DNA of 64,000 nucleotides from Oncomelania hupensis (Eukaryota > Mollusca > Gastropoda > Littorinimorpha > Pomatiopsidae), in contig CM072512.1 in assembly GCA_036898135.1 (NCBI GenBank), positions 14,759,517-14,823,516 of the forward strand, read 5' to 3'. The notes below the pieces were generated by a model that saw only the letters and a list, made by a program, of their open reading frames with translations, had not been told where the DNA came from and did no database searches. Numbering within the stretch: the first letter of the stretch is position 1; every line of letters starts with the position of its first letter. The translations under genes and the position numbers were made by a program. Shown piece after piece: positions 42,501 to 55,400 of the stretch.

Positions 42501-44330
42501 GCATGTTTAGACGTGTTTGGCTGTCATGTTGCGGTCTGTGATGAAATGCCTGCGCTGTTAATCAGGGTGCTAATTGTAGCATGTCATCGCCATGTTTGTG
42601 GTCCCCCCCTTTGCATCTGAGTCTGTCACACGGCTCTGGAAACAATCTCTTTGACAAACTTGCCGCTTTCCCATCAAGGGCGATAGCAGTGATAAACGAC
42701 CCAAGGGACAAAACTTACTAACTCAGGAGGGAAGAGAATCAAGAGGACGCAACCAATAGCGCGCCTCTTAAAAAGGGTATGGATGGATTTTTAATGTAAG
42801 CCTGTTCACCCAACACTCGGAAATATATTTATTAAATATTTTAAATGTTTAAGACTTGTTATTCACGTTCTTCTAATAGTAAGACTAAAACTTATAAAAA
42901 CCAAGAAACGCAACAGTGGTGCGTTAACTCACGAAGGGACAGAACCCCCAAAACCCAAAGAGCCACTCTTTGGAGCAAATCAACGGGATTGTTTGTAGCG
43001 CAGTTTTGGGAGGCGAGAGAACCACGAGGACTCTGGGCGCGCAAGACCTTTAAACTTCATTAAACGCTGAAAATCGCCCGATAACCGCCTGACTACTCCA
43101 GGCCATCTTGGTTGCTCCGTCGTCCTATAAGGCAAGACTGAAGTTATCGAACTCAACACACTATTCCAGAGACTAGGATTGCCCCTTTCAGAGCTACTCG
43201 TCAGTCGAAGTCAACGGCGGTTAAATCTGTTAGAAATCGCCGTTTGTTGTTTTTTGAGAAGCTGAGGCGATATCTTGGGAAACCAGTTAAGGGCAGATTG
43301 TACTAGCCCTAATAACAGAGCTCAGCAGATTTGTTTCATGTACAGTCAGAGTTCAGGAACTATCCACTACTGGGCGTAATAATATAAAACTGTGACCGAA
43401 GGGCGTCTTCGCTATGATGGCTCCAAACGAAGTCGTGGGTAACTGTGCTGGATGTCGCAGATGGCAGCCGTTGTTTCCGTTCCAGGGTAACTACTCAAGT
43501 GGTCGAAAGGCTCGAAACAGCTCTCGAGTTATCAAAATCCATCTCTCAGTGCTCAGAACGCTAGACTGGCCGTCATAAATTGCAAGCAATTCAAAGCAGT
43601 CAAGATTTCAAACCCCCTACAAAGGTAGTGCCAGGGTTTCAACGTGTTCCAACATATTACTCAACGAGCATGATCTAAAAAGTGCATAATAATTATAGGC
43701 AAAGATGAAGCCGACATCCAGAAAATGCACGCATGGTTGAACACGTATACGCAAAACTGATACAGAAAAGCTGAATTAAGCATGGAATGCGAGAAAGTCA
43801 ACCTGTAGTGTTTCAAAGAGATTGCTAAGCCGGCTTCGTGTTGCTATATAGCGTATCGGATTTTACGTTCTGAAAACCTTTCTTTTTCTAGGTTAATGGG
43901 GGCTCACTGCATCGCCTTCAATTTCACTGTGCTGACCTATGGCAAGTTCATTTTACCAGTGCAATGTATGAGTGCACGTCAGTGAGAAGAACTGTCTGAA
44001 CTTCGCCACTGCCCGTCTGATGAATGATCACGAACAATACGACATAAAAAATACATAGATGCTGCAACGAAATCACTTTCGCTTGGAGTTTCGGTTGTAC
44101 TACGTCACACATTTTTTGAAGGTCACGTGACTTCATCCTCGTTCCAAGAATGGAAGCCAATTTCGTAAAAATCCAAGATTACAGCAAACAGCATTTCGTT
44201 ATTATTTTTTTAATGTTATCGTGGTCAATTAACAGCATCTTGTTCTAAGAAATACTTAGATTGATATTCGGATTATTGATTCGAGCGTCTTATACCATTA
44301 AAAATGCTGTTATGAGATAGTAGGCATTTG
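42501..44330. other. Intronic stretch without recognised features
   Basis: One CAAGATGGC site on the minus strand at 43102-43110. No gene supported. Confidence 0.5.
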
Positions 44331-44536
44331 CAGACCTGTGCACATCTACGGATTTTCCGTATTTTCTCCGATTTTCATGAGCAGAATACGGATTACTTAT
44401 TAAAATTCTATTAAAATTCCGAAATTCAGATTTTTTTACTTGAACTGTCGTTACAGCTTGCTAATGAAAATTTTTAAAAACTACTGAAATTTGGTTTGTT
44501 TGCTACTGATGAGCATTTTGAGTGTGCACAGATCTG
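44331..44536. mobile_element. 206-bp MITE with CAG ends and 6-bp target duplication
   Basis: Left end CAGACCTGTGCACA; right end on the minus strand CAGATCTGTGCACA (13 of 14 match). Flanked by CATTTG at 44325-44330 and 44537-44542. The interior is AT-rich and repeats TACGGATT-type words, with no coding capacity. Confidence 0.82.
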
Positions 44537-44542
44537 CATTTG

Positions 44543-47500
44543 TTGACTGATGCATGTATTGATAGTCTTGGAATTGAGAGATCCAAAATGGCGACAGGGA
44601 GGAAACCCAACGATTTGCATTTTATTCCGGCTTGTTTGCTTCAAGGTGATATTACATTTAAATCTAAGTAAATTAGGTGTTTCAAGTTTTCTCCAGCATC
44701 AGTATTGTAGGCCTTGTTGTAGTATCCTGTTTGGCAGAATACATACGATTACTATCCCTTGGAAAAACGATTTTTCTGGTTTCACTACACGAGAGTTACT
44801 CTAAGGAAATCACTAAACAAAAAGTTGCGTCCCTTATTTCAGTGACGCGAAGTTCGCGGACCCGTCTTTCTCTACTGCTAAAGTTATGCGAAAGCGGTTA
44901 AGTTGAAACGGCTGCGCGCGCATCCTTCATGCAACGAAAGATTATCGAAACGAAACTCAAACGAAATGCGATCTATATTTCTCTGATATAGCAAGTTGTG
45001 TTTGATACTTCTATCCGACAAGCATAGCTGAGACTAGGCTTCGTCTAATTTCAGCCGCGTTGCTCGACGTCTATTAGGACGTGTTAAAAGGGTACATCGT
45101 AAATACAACCTCAAAATGCTGTGACATCATTTTCTAAACTCACATCATCATTTCTAAGTCTATATTTTGTTAGACTGCTTACTATTTAAAAAAAAAATTA
45201 AAGCTCTTTATTTTATTTCTTGTACTGACTACTCTGACATTTTGTTTTAAAACATATGCACAGGCCGCGCCGAACTTTTCACTGTGGATTTTTACGAAGT
45301 GACATCTTCTTCTTTAAAAGATAAAATGCAAGAGTTCGTTGCAGGGTTTGCAGAGAGCTGGAAAGCCGAAGCGATAAAATGATTCTGTTTTGTGTAATTT
45401 TGTTTTATATGAGGGACGGGTGATAAATTCAGTAGGAAAACACTGTAAAGGTCTTCATTGTCGAAAATAAGAAAAATAAGTTTTTTTGACGGGGAAGAAT
45501 CTCTTTCGCTCTAAATCTGACTTGTGATGTTTTGATTTTTCTTATACATTTGACAATTTTCATATAGGATTAGTAACATTATTTACTGAATTTACTTAAT
45601 TTTAATCAAGAAAAAAACAAACTTCTTTAATACAAGAAAAAGATACATACTGTTTTGAATTAGGCCTACTTTTACACACTTACGCACCCAGCTTCTCTCT
45701 CTCTCTCTCTCTTTCTCGCTCTCTCTCAAGTCTCCAAGTTACATGTTGACTGGGAAACCTGTGCCTAGGGATTTTGCAGGTCTTGGTTTTCCGTAGGTTA
45801 ATGTGAGCTGGGGGGGTGCAAACGTGTAAAACATTATGGCTATTTGATAAGTGGGCAGAGTGGGGTGGGTGAAGTGGCCATGTTTTCTGTTATAAGCAGA
45901 AATAAGCGGGCAATGCTTGCTTTCACTCTCCAGACTGGCGCAACTCTCTTTCATCTTGCAGCACAAAAAAAACTTTAATGGCATCTTACCCACCTCTGTC
46001 AAGTAGCTGACGGCAATTTTCGGCTTTTAAAACACGGAGTTTCCTTTGGGGATAATCATGCTAGGGTTAAGCCCAGTAATAGAACAGAACCGAACTAACT
46101 ATGCAGCATTACGTAGTGCGTAACTTGTAGACCTATTCGCCTTTCTTGTTTGTTAGCGTGTACTACGTAATAACAATTTAATACAACTAAACATACGCCT
46201 TTAGGACTATTTAAGATATTATATAACTTAACATGTAACGTTCTCTTTGTAAAGGTCATGAAGTTTGAAAACAACAAAGAGTAGAACACTCGGTTGGTTT
46301 ATATCCTACGTTGCCTTTAATTCTGGACCAAAACTCGGCGTTCGAGATCGAGAACGCAAAGTAGAAGAAAACTTCGAGAATTCTTTCTTTCTTTCATTTT
46401 GTTATTTTTTTTTCTTTCCAAAACGGTGATAGATGGAAGCGTCTAATGCATAAGATGTATGTTGGAATAATTGTTTTTCTTTCTTTGTTTCACGCACGCA
46501 CACATGCATACACAAACGCACGCGCACACACACACACACACACACGCACTGAATCCCGCAGGCGCACACACACGCACGCACGCACGCACCCATTTCGACA
46601 ACCCAAACCGTTAACTTTAACAATGTTGTAATGAACTCGGCGCAGTTCGTCGATTACGCCACCCGCACTCTGAATCCTCTCCTCTTCAACACCTTCTAGA
46701 CCTGATGACACTGGTTGATAGGAACCGAGAGAGGCTTTTACAAAACCACACACACACACACTCACAAAACAATGAAAAGCAAAAGGTTGCGTTCATATTC
46801 ACCTAAACGAACACCTGGATTTAAAATCAAAGATACAATAGAATACAACTGCACGAAACATGGGTGTTTTCAGTCGGCGGATACGGAAGAGTCTCCTTTT
46901 AGTTCCAGCTTCACATAGATTACCGACCCTTTTCCAACTTCTTTACCTGACAAGCAATCTGCAATGGGCAATGCCTGGGGAAGGCAAAGATAGGATGCAA
47001 GGAATAAATCAGCGCCTTTAAGACTAGGATTAAGCAGCAAGCCTGTATTCGCGGATGTTAAGCCTGAAATGGGGTCTTAAATTAAGGTGCATACGAGGCG
47101 AACTTCAATGAAGGATCCGTGTGTGCATAATTTATTGTGTAATGGAATTAAAATAATGCAGATTAACACGCGAGTAACTCAATAAGTTTTTTTTAATTTA
47201 AAACTTTTTTGGCGGGGTAGGGCAGATCTTCTACTGCTGTATTCTAGACAGTTCGATGTACTCAAAAATTAGGATAGGATAGGTAAAGGAGTGACCTCAG
47301 TTGTGCAGTCTTTACGACTTCACAATAAAAGTAGAACTGAACTAAATCTTTAAGCGGAAGTAGCTTATCATTGTACTAGAGAAAGCTCGATGCATTGAAA
47401 ACTTTTAAATCTGTATTTAAGGAGTAACCTACTTAAGATTTCTACATTGATGTTTAATTTATCCAGATTGAAATAAGAATAGTTTCTATAAAATCAAGCA

Positions 47501-47661
47501 CTAGTCAATATTAGTGAGCCTAGGGCATTAGAGTCACTTCATCGTACAGTGAATATGAATATAAAATGAAAATGTCAGTCATTCCTGCCGACTAAAGTAC
47601 AGGAGTGCCGCATCAATCTGTGTGAAGGATCGTCACTGTGACTAACTTCCATTCCAAACAA
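44543..47661. other. Long intronic stretch without recognised features
   Basis: Short CT run at 45691-45726 and CA runs near 46500-46590. No supported gene. Confidence 0.5.
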
Positions 47662-47692
47662 AAGTATTCGGAAGTATTCGGAAGTATTCGGA
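47662..47692. repeat. 10-bp minisatellite, three units
   Basis: AAGTATTCGG three times in tandem. Confidence 0.95.
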
Positions 47693-48544
47693 AAGCTCTT
47701 TCCTTTTCGTTGGTTATTAAGTTTAAATTGACTTCGACTTTGGGATTATATTCCTCATAATGCTTTTCATGGAATTAGTACAGTGAGCACCGCTTGCGTT
47801 TCAGCCGACGGTTTTTATAATATAGCGGAGAGTAGAGGGACCCGCGTGAAAGTCATGCATTCTTCCCAAAACTTGGATATTATGTTAGATATCTCTAGGC
47901 ATCTGGTCATATCCAGACCACAGAAGAGCTGACAATAGCAAAGTTCTGTGGAAGAGTCAAACACCAACTTATTTCTTGCTGCTTTCTTTGTTTGCCTGCA
48001 GGGTCTTGGTTTACATTGCTGGTTTCCTTAGTATCTTGTATAAAACGTTTGTTTAAGAAGACGGATGAGATGATGGCGGGCTAAAAAAAGTCTTTTAAAG
48101 CAAAAGAGAGACAGAAAGACAGACACAGGCACACACATTGAGAGACAGACAGACAGACAGACAGAAAGACCTACATCAGAAACAGAGAGATAACAGTGTC
48201 ATTAGCCAAGTTTTCATTAATTAACGTTATACTGGCACATGTAGTGATAGAGTATCATAGACCCTTCCGAAAATGCTTGGTGGGATTAAGCATACAGAGT
48301 CAGGGTAGCGGAGGGTGCTTTACGGCCATATTCTGCGCAGGGTAAGGACTCCATGTTGAGACTGCGGGTGGTCTGAGTTTATTCCAGAGCGGCGCGGCAG
48401 TGGTACGAGTGCCTGCTATGGACACATCACCATTGGGCTAGCTCTACGGCTATGAACCCCATACTCTTGGTATACTTTCCACCACTACTGGGGGATACAG
48501 CGCAAAATCAAGGACACCTCAATACAGAAAAATAAGTTAATTTG

Positions 48545-48575
<31 letters not shown>

Positions 48576-49496
48576 TCTCACTCACTCTCTCTCTCCTTTT
48601 CAACTTTTGAGAAACAGAAAGCAGACAATCCAGCTGTAATGCGTACATCAACTTATTACTGAACATAACATGTACTTCTATAGATAGAGAATTCATAGCA
48701 AATCTGTATCTCGACAGCTTAAGCTCAGCTGTAGGGAAAAGCAGCCCTAAACTCTGTTAAAGAATGTAGAATAAATGAATGAAGAGTGAATTAATAAAAA
48801 CGTTATATAATGCATCATCGTTTTCTACATCAGAGAGGCTTGTTCACAGTGCAAAAAAGGGTTTTGCAGAACAGAGTGCAAACCATTACAACTACCTAGG
48901 AGGCTAGACCGCCCTCCTAGCGTCTTCAATACAATATACTACAGAGCGCAATGCAACTACTACTACTACTACTACAATGCATGCAGAAAAGCGTCAGCCC
49001 GTGTCTGAAGCGTGACCCCGTATCAGTATCACCAACGAGGGCACGGTGGTTTGGTATCACTGCTACTACAGGAAACCCTCGGGGGTCGAGCAACAAACAT
49101 TTTGTAAGGCGAGAATGGTAAGGGTGGTACCTTGGCATTCAATGGAACTGCGGGGTGACGGGGTGGAGGGTAATAACTTGAATAGCGCGGTTACTACGTT
49201 TGTGATGTTAGGTGTGCTCAGGAATAAATTAAAGTCTGCACAAACAAAAAAAGACAGAAAAGGGAAGGGAAAGAAGGAAAAAGGTCAGAGGGGAAAAAAT
49301 GGAATAGGAACAATAAAATTGGCAAAGATATGGAACAGCAGACATAGGCGTCCAAAGCTGTAGGGTTAGTAAGTAGCCCGAGGCTGCAGTATAAGCTTTT
49401 TTGTACCAATATTGCCTGAATTCTCAAAGTAACACTTTAGAAGTGTGCGTGGACTATTACTCACACCAAAACCTCTTCTTTCAGCTAGATGGTGCC
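47693..49496. other. Intronic stretch without recognised features
   Basis: CT repeat at 48544-48597 and short TAC run at 48958-48975. The 105-codon frame at 49046-49363 is Lys/Arg-rich and has no recognised domain. Confidence 0.45.
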
Positions 49497-49580
<84 letters not shown>

Positions 49581-49610
49581 GCTATACGCGCCTTATTCCT
49601 AAATCAGACT
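49497..49610 (-). mobile_element. (AAT)n array with adjoining SINE-tail-like sequence
   Basis: (AAT)n at 49497-49580 runs into AGCTATACGCGCCTTATTCC, a diverged reverse complement of the GCGC...CTATA SINE tail. Confidence 0.5.
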
Positions 49611-49784
49611 GAAATCGCGGCGATCTGTAACCAACAAACACGCTCACATGTTACAGACACTCCTACGTACACAACAAACACACATTCATCATTCAAACGT
49701 GTGGTGTAAAGGAACGTCGCTATTAGAAGACGGAAAGGAAATGGAATTGTATTGTGAAGCACACTGTGTCCAAAACCACTATTG

Positions 49785-49937
49785 AAGGAAGGGAGGAAGC
49801 CGGAGTACCCGGAAAAAGCCCTCGGTTACCTGACAATCTCGTACGTAATTAAGTCATATAAGTTCGCCCCCTTCGGGGTTCGAACCCGCGAGCTTCGGCA
49901 CAGGGAACCAGCTCTATCAACTGAGCTATTAGGCCTT
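49785..49937 (-). mobile_element. tRNA-derived SINE, family B
   Basis: The minus strand begins GGCCTAATAGCTCAGTTGAT (box A), then GCGGGTTCGAACCCCG (box B, about 49888-49873). The body ends CCGGGTACTCCGGCTTCCTC. It shares its body with 19678-19870. No closed tRNA cloverleaf can be drawn. Confidence 0.85.
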
Positions 49938-51633
49938 CCTCCTTTCAGACTCGCGACTTTAAAGCAAAAAGGCAATGATGTCAACATGAAAACAAGTCTT
50001 AGGCAGCGGTCAAATAATTAATATCCCAAATGAAATGTTAACACCTATATGCAATTCAACGACTTATCAGGACTTGTAGGCACATTCAGTCCACCTTATG
50101 ACTTAAACTTACGATCTAGCCCACAGGAAGACGAGACAAATATCAGAGCCATACAAAGAAGACACAAGCATTGCTTGACCTGTCCACTCTATGAAAATAT
50201 ACAAAGTAGTTCCGGAAATTTCTATCGACAAACTATAACGTCAATCACTCGTTAAACCTTTGATGAGCAGAAGTTGGTCAAGATGTCCGGTCAAACTGCT
50301 CATCCAGTTCATCCATTAAAATTTAGACTGTAATGAGTCTGTAGTCCTGTAATTAGTATGAGGACAATTCATCCAGAATATTTCAATATTGAAATGAATA
50401 TCCAGTAGTAAGTATTTGAAGCAAAACTCCTTCACAAATGCAAGGCGGACTTTCATGTCTTTTGATGTCAAGTGTGCAGTTGGCCGTCTGACCACGATGA
50501 CCACTGTCCTGTACCAAGGGACATCATCGGAAAACACCGACCGGAAGTGATGGCTGACTTGGAGTCAAGATGGCGCAGTTTCCGGTTTAATAGTCGGCAC
50601 GCGAGCGAGATAAAACAGGAAACACTGTCGACACACATTGTCGTTGAATGTTCAGATTAAAGAGTATGCCTATACTTCCATACAGGAATGTAACAACTGA
50701 TTTCAAAAATAGTATTTAGAGTTATTTCCGTTGTGATCTACATTAATGCAAGTTTACTACAGCGCGGAAAACCAGTATTCCGACCACAGGATACTGTCGA
50801 GACTCTCACGCCAGAATATATTTCATTGTTATTTATTTCCCCAAGGCGAGAAATATGTCTCTTCTGCAGATGTTTACGAAACGACTGCTGTTGATATAGT
50901 AATAAACAAAGCAATCCAATAAATCGGTACATAATATAATACGTAAAATACCACACTAATTAAAGGTGTCTTTGCCTAACTATTCGTAAAAATGCACCGG
51001 AATGAAAATTATCTCCAAACAGGGCAACTGTGAGGTCAAACACAACGTATTTTAAAGTTTGTGTGGTTTTTCTTAAACGTAGACTTCATGTGCTCAGAAC
51101 ATATTTAAGTTCATCACACACTTTTTGATTGTAAAATTGTAACATCAATGTACAAAGATCAAGAAATTATTATGTCAGAAGATGATGACCTGATAAACAT
51201 TTTGGATAGTTCTGTTACAAGTTGACATTGCTAGAATTATTACGAAAACTGAGTTGTACAAATAGTTATGACTGTTATGTAATGTTTGTATTTTATTCAT
51301 TTGTTCATATTTTTAGCTGTCTAATATCACTTTGTAGTGAACAGAGGTACAATGACAGAACTGAATTGATTTGATTTCGTGTACATAAAATTACGGAAAT
51401 AAAATAACGGAACAAATAAATAAAATAAAATAAAATAAAATAAATAAATAATAAATAAATAATTAATTAATTTAAAAAATGTATTTTATTTTTGGTACGA
51501 AAATGTCGATCTCAAAATTGTTCCACAAAAGAGAAGCGTTGATGGCAGTCGTGAGCACCGGGCAGCCGGGTGCGTGTTGAGGCATGATAAACAACCATAC
51601 TTGTTAGTCAGAGAAACGTTGCGGATAATCTGC
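49938..51633. other. Intronic stretch; promoter-like motif cluster near 50541-50585
   Basis: CCGGAAGTGATGGC at 50541, CAAGATGGC at 50566 and TTTCCGG at 50579 resemble ETS and YY1 sites as found in housekeeping promoters. The 36-codon frame from the first ATG is unrecognised. (AAATA)n-like repeats at 51412-51470. No gene supported. Confidence 0.4.
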
Positions 51634-51644
51634 CCCTCTCTCAC

Positions 51645-51705
51645 TTTACTTTACTTTACTTGTATAGATTAAAGTCCCCGGACACATGGCGTATAGGGGA
51701 CAAAT
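51645..51705 (-). mobile_element. 61-bp retroposon fragment with 11-bp target duplication
   Basis: CCCTCTCTCAC flanks it at 51634-51644 and 51706-51716. On the minus strand the insert reads TCCCCTATACGCCATGTGTC, CGGGGACTTTAATCTATACA and the tail (AGTAA)n. It matches 27518-27570. Confidence 0.8.
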
Positions 51706-51820
51706 CCCTCTCTCACGGCTACTGTTTCCCTTTTATGTACTACGATCCACTGAGTATGAAATGGCAAAAGTTCTAACAGGGCGCACCAGTCAGCTCAAAG
51801 TACTGTTCTTATATGTTGAA

Positions 51821-52134
51821 ACCATCACACAAGCCATTGGACAACACGATGACATGCTCGCAGGGGTGAAGAAACGGAAACTCCGATGGTATGGTCACGT
51901 CAAATACCATCCTGCAAGGCACGGTGCAAGGAGGCAGAAGTAGAGGGAGACCAAAAAAAAAGAAGCGGGAGGACAACATTCAAGAATGGACTGGCTTGAC
52001 ACTGAGCACTGAACACTGACATGACGGTTGCTAAGGACAGAGAAAGATGGAGTACGCTGGTTAAACGATCCTCTGGGGTGCACCAATAACCTTCGAGTTA
52101 CGGGATAGGATAGAATAGGATAGGATAGGATAGG
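51821..52134 (+). mobile_element. 5'-truncated LINE with (GATAG)n tail
   Basis: Encodes ITQAIGQHDD and VKKRKLRWYGHV, then decays with stops and frameshifts. The DNA continues to follow the copy at 13394-13771 through GAGAAAGATGGAGTACGCTG and GGTTAAACGATC to TTACGGGATAGGATAGAATA and further GATAG units. Confidence 0.9.
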
Positions 52135-52626
52135 AAAAGCTTTGTAGTAGTTTTTGGGGTAACGTTTGGTTAAAGCTCTTAAACTGAAGAAGTATTATCT
52201 TCAAACTGTATACGTCGCGATGTTGTAAACTATTTAAATATTTGGAAATTTATTATCAAACCAATCAAACCAATAGCCAATTGTACTCTTTCTCTCTCAA
52301 CTGCTGGAGGTCATTTTGTTACAAGCTAATTAAAATGCTTGAGCAACGGGTCTTGGCCATTGACAGACAGGTAAAGCATGACACAAGTTGCAGCCTTAAG
52401 GCAATGCGACAAATCAGTCAGTGTCTCTACAATCGCTTGTCTTGTTCTAATTGTCTATGTAGCCCACCTTAAATTGCTGTACTTTCTTTCATTAAATTGT
52501 TAGGTAAGCATACTATAGAGAATGCTCGGTGGGTCCCTACAAGTTTGTTTGGGTATAAAGTTTGTTTCTAATTTCCTTCTGTTCCTTTATCACTTTTTTA
52601 CTTTCCGTCTGTCATAAAATCTAACA
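52135..52626. other. Intronic stretch without recognised features
   Basis: No supported gene or repeat. Confidence 0.5.
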
Positions 52627-52628
52627 AC

Positions 52629-52710
<82 letters not shown>

Positions 52711-53113
52711 TTCTTCATTTGTAAGGCGCCTTAGCCTTAGGATCAAGGCGCTGGCCGATACAGGATCTAACTCAAACTGCCCGAGACGCCCACCCGCAGC
52801 CTTTGGGCCATGCGCATGGTCTGACGCCCGGACAACTGAGCACAATCCTGGGCAGCCAGTGCATGCTGGGTGTGTTCTTGTTACCGGCACTCACCCGTCT
52901 AGGACATGAGCGTCAGGATCTTTAAAGTCCGTTATGATGGAATGTATGCGACACACAGACTACACCTCGGTTTATACTCTCATCCGAAGGAGTATGAAAA
53001 CAGGAGTAAAGTGTCTTTCCCATGGACACAACACAATGGCCCGGCCAGGGCTCGAACCCGGGACCTTCAGATCCGCAAGCCGAAGCACTACCATTAGACC
53101 ACAGTGCCTCCCA
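52627..53113 (-). mobile_element. Full-length tRNA-derived SINE, family A, with (ATT)n tail
   Basis: The minus strand head has GTGGTCTAATGGTAGTGC (box A, 53102-53085) and GGGTTCGAGCC (box B, 53059-53049). The long body includes AAAGATCCTGACGCTCATGT and GGCCAGCGCCTTGATCCTAA. The 3' end runs into an ATT repeat (52627-52709 read as AAT on +). At about 490 bp with its tail, it is the longest family member in the window. Confidence 0.88.
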
Positions 53114-55286
53114 TAACAATCCCAATATCTTATCATTTTCAGTGATGCGTTTCTGTTCCTCATTTTAAAAAAAAAGCCATGACACTCGAATTTCCCCCCC
53201 CCCCCCCACATCATTAGCAAATGTTGTTTAATATGTAAAATAATTATTTCCCATCTTAATTTTCTTCTTTTTTTTTCTATCAGTGAACCTTAGCTTCTTA
53301 CTAACCAGCACCCAACAAACGAACAGTCCTCGTGGACATCTGAAGTTACCTCAGTTCCCAAAGAGTCAACACCTACCCATTGATCACACGTCACTGCTAG
53401 GATAGCTGCAGGCATAGAGCGAACAATTAACCCTTCATTGACCGAGAGAGATCAAACTCATTGAAGCGCTTAACCAACTAGTGGACAATACTAATTAGTC
53501 ATTCCAGTTTAAGAGACTAAGTGTAGACGTGTGACTAAGAGCTCCACGTAAGGCTTAAATCGGCTTGTTATATACTAGTCAGTGTCTGACAATGTATTAC
53601 GATTGCACAGAGTTTTGCTTTTAATAAACAAACTACGAAAGGCAAAACAAAGTTACAAGGAAATCAAAACAAAACGAGCTAGAATAAACGTATTATTATT
53701 TATTCTAACTAAATTTAAGCGACTTCCAATCCTAAACAGGCCTTTTGAAGCTTTTACTATCAATCGACTATACTTGTCAACTTCTAACCTATTATTTCGA
53801 CCAAGACCACAAACAAAAATAGCAATACTAAAGCTGTTTTGCTTGTTTACGAAATGCGAAAATGCACAAATGTTTCCTACATTTAAATTAATCCGCATTT
53901 TAAATCCATTTATTTACTCCATTTATTTAAGGGAAGAAACAAACAATGACTAACTGTTTAGGTCAGTCAGTGCATCCCAAAACGGGGCATTCTGAATGTC
54001 AAGAACATGTCCCCCCAAGGATGTGCAATACGTTAGGATGTCCCTTGTAAGCATGTATACATGCAAACCCCTCTTGCTGTAGGAATTAACATGCCAGCAA
54101 TAGACAGCGACTTAATTAAAATTGCAATGCATTATGAATAATAATACATGTACCGGATGATATTTGGAAGTTATCTTTGTTATTGTTTTTGTTGTTTTTA
54201 ATTAACAATAATTTAATTTTATAATTCAAGCGGTTGGGTGGAAGGACCGTTGGTGACTTAAACTGTTGATTTTATTACCATTAAGCAATTTAGAAATAAA
54301 ACTGAATTGATTTCAAAATCAGAAATATCTTATTTCTTAAGTACGACGACATTTCCTTGGTACTGAACGCCCAGTTTCCATTGACGGTAACATTTCAAAT
54401 AAATGTTAGGTGAATCCCCAAAAGCCGACTGCAAGCATATTGTTCTTTCTCTATTTTTACATTGCGACCATCGGTGATACAAGTGCAACTGAAAATTCCG
54501 CCGATGTTGCGGGAAAATGTACCAAACTATTGTCAGAAGGCTAATCACAGTGGGTGATGTAAAAGGTTGGTACGTGACTTTTTATCGTGAAACACACCCT
54601 TCTATTGTTAAATAATGTTGATCTCGGGATGCTACACAGAACTCAGAATGCAATCATTTCCTGTTTAAAACAATACACAAGGTAATCTGAAAGTTCCAAA
54701 ATGCGACGTTCTCCCAAGAATCACGCCTCTTTATTGTTCAGCCATAGATCATGAGAAATCGGAATGTGCACCACGATTTCCTGCTAAATGTTTCATTATC
54801 TCAACCAACCTCTACACTCAATTATATGACATTACTTCCTTTCAACCGTTATATCAGTACAATTATACTGCCTTTAATTATGTTATTGCATCGATTATGT
54901 TTGGTTGATTATAAAACTGGTCTCGTCATCTCATTTTCAAGGAGGTCCAAGACATTGCGATACCGAAATTGAACTTTATTTGTTCATACAGGTTACTGCG
55001 TGCACAAGTCACCTATATACACAGATCTGACACTCCTCTCTCTTCCCATTACATAATTATAATCTAAGCTAACTACCGCAAGCTAAATAATTTTAGAAAT
55101 GAGAGCAAAAGAGCCCCACCCTGCAGTGTTTCCGCCTATGTTGAGATGTCAGTTTCCGAAACTCCACTGCGAGTTGTGATACACTTGTCGTTAAAGGCAA
55201 GATGGCCGCTTGTAATAAGCGTCTCGTCGAAACTGATACCACCGAACGTCATCATCACCATCAGCACTACCACCACCACAACCACC
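53114..55286. other. Long intronic stretch without recognised features
   Basis: C run at 53195-53208. A 123-codon + frame at 53582-53953 is basic, AT-rich and without a recognised domain; I regard it as chance. CAAGATGGC at 55198-55206. Confidence 0.45.
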
Positions 55287-55287
55287 G

Positions 55288-55347
<60 letters not shown>

Positions 55348-55357
55348 ATATCATGAA

Positions 55358-55389
<32 letters not shown>

Positions 55390-55400
55390 CCATCATCATT
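55287..55400. repeat. (CAT)n microsatellite
   Basis: About 36 CAT units with AATATC, GAA and ACC variants. Confidence 0.95.

Noticed and set aside
53582..53953. 123-codon basic plus-strand frame
   Set aside because: AT-rich composition, no recognised domain and no supporting context; consistent with chance.
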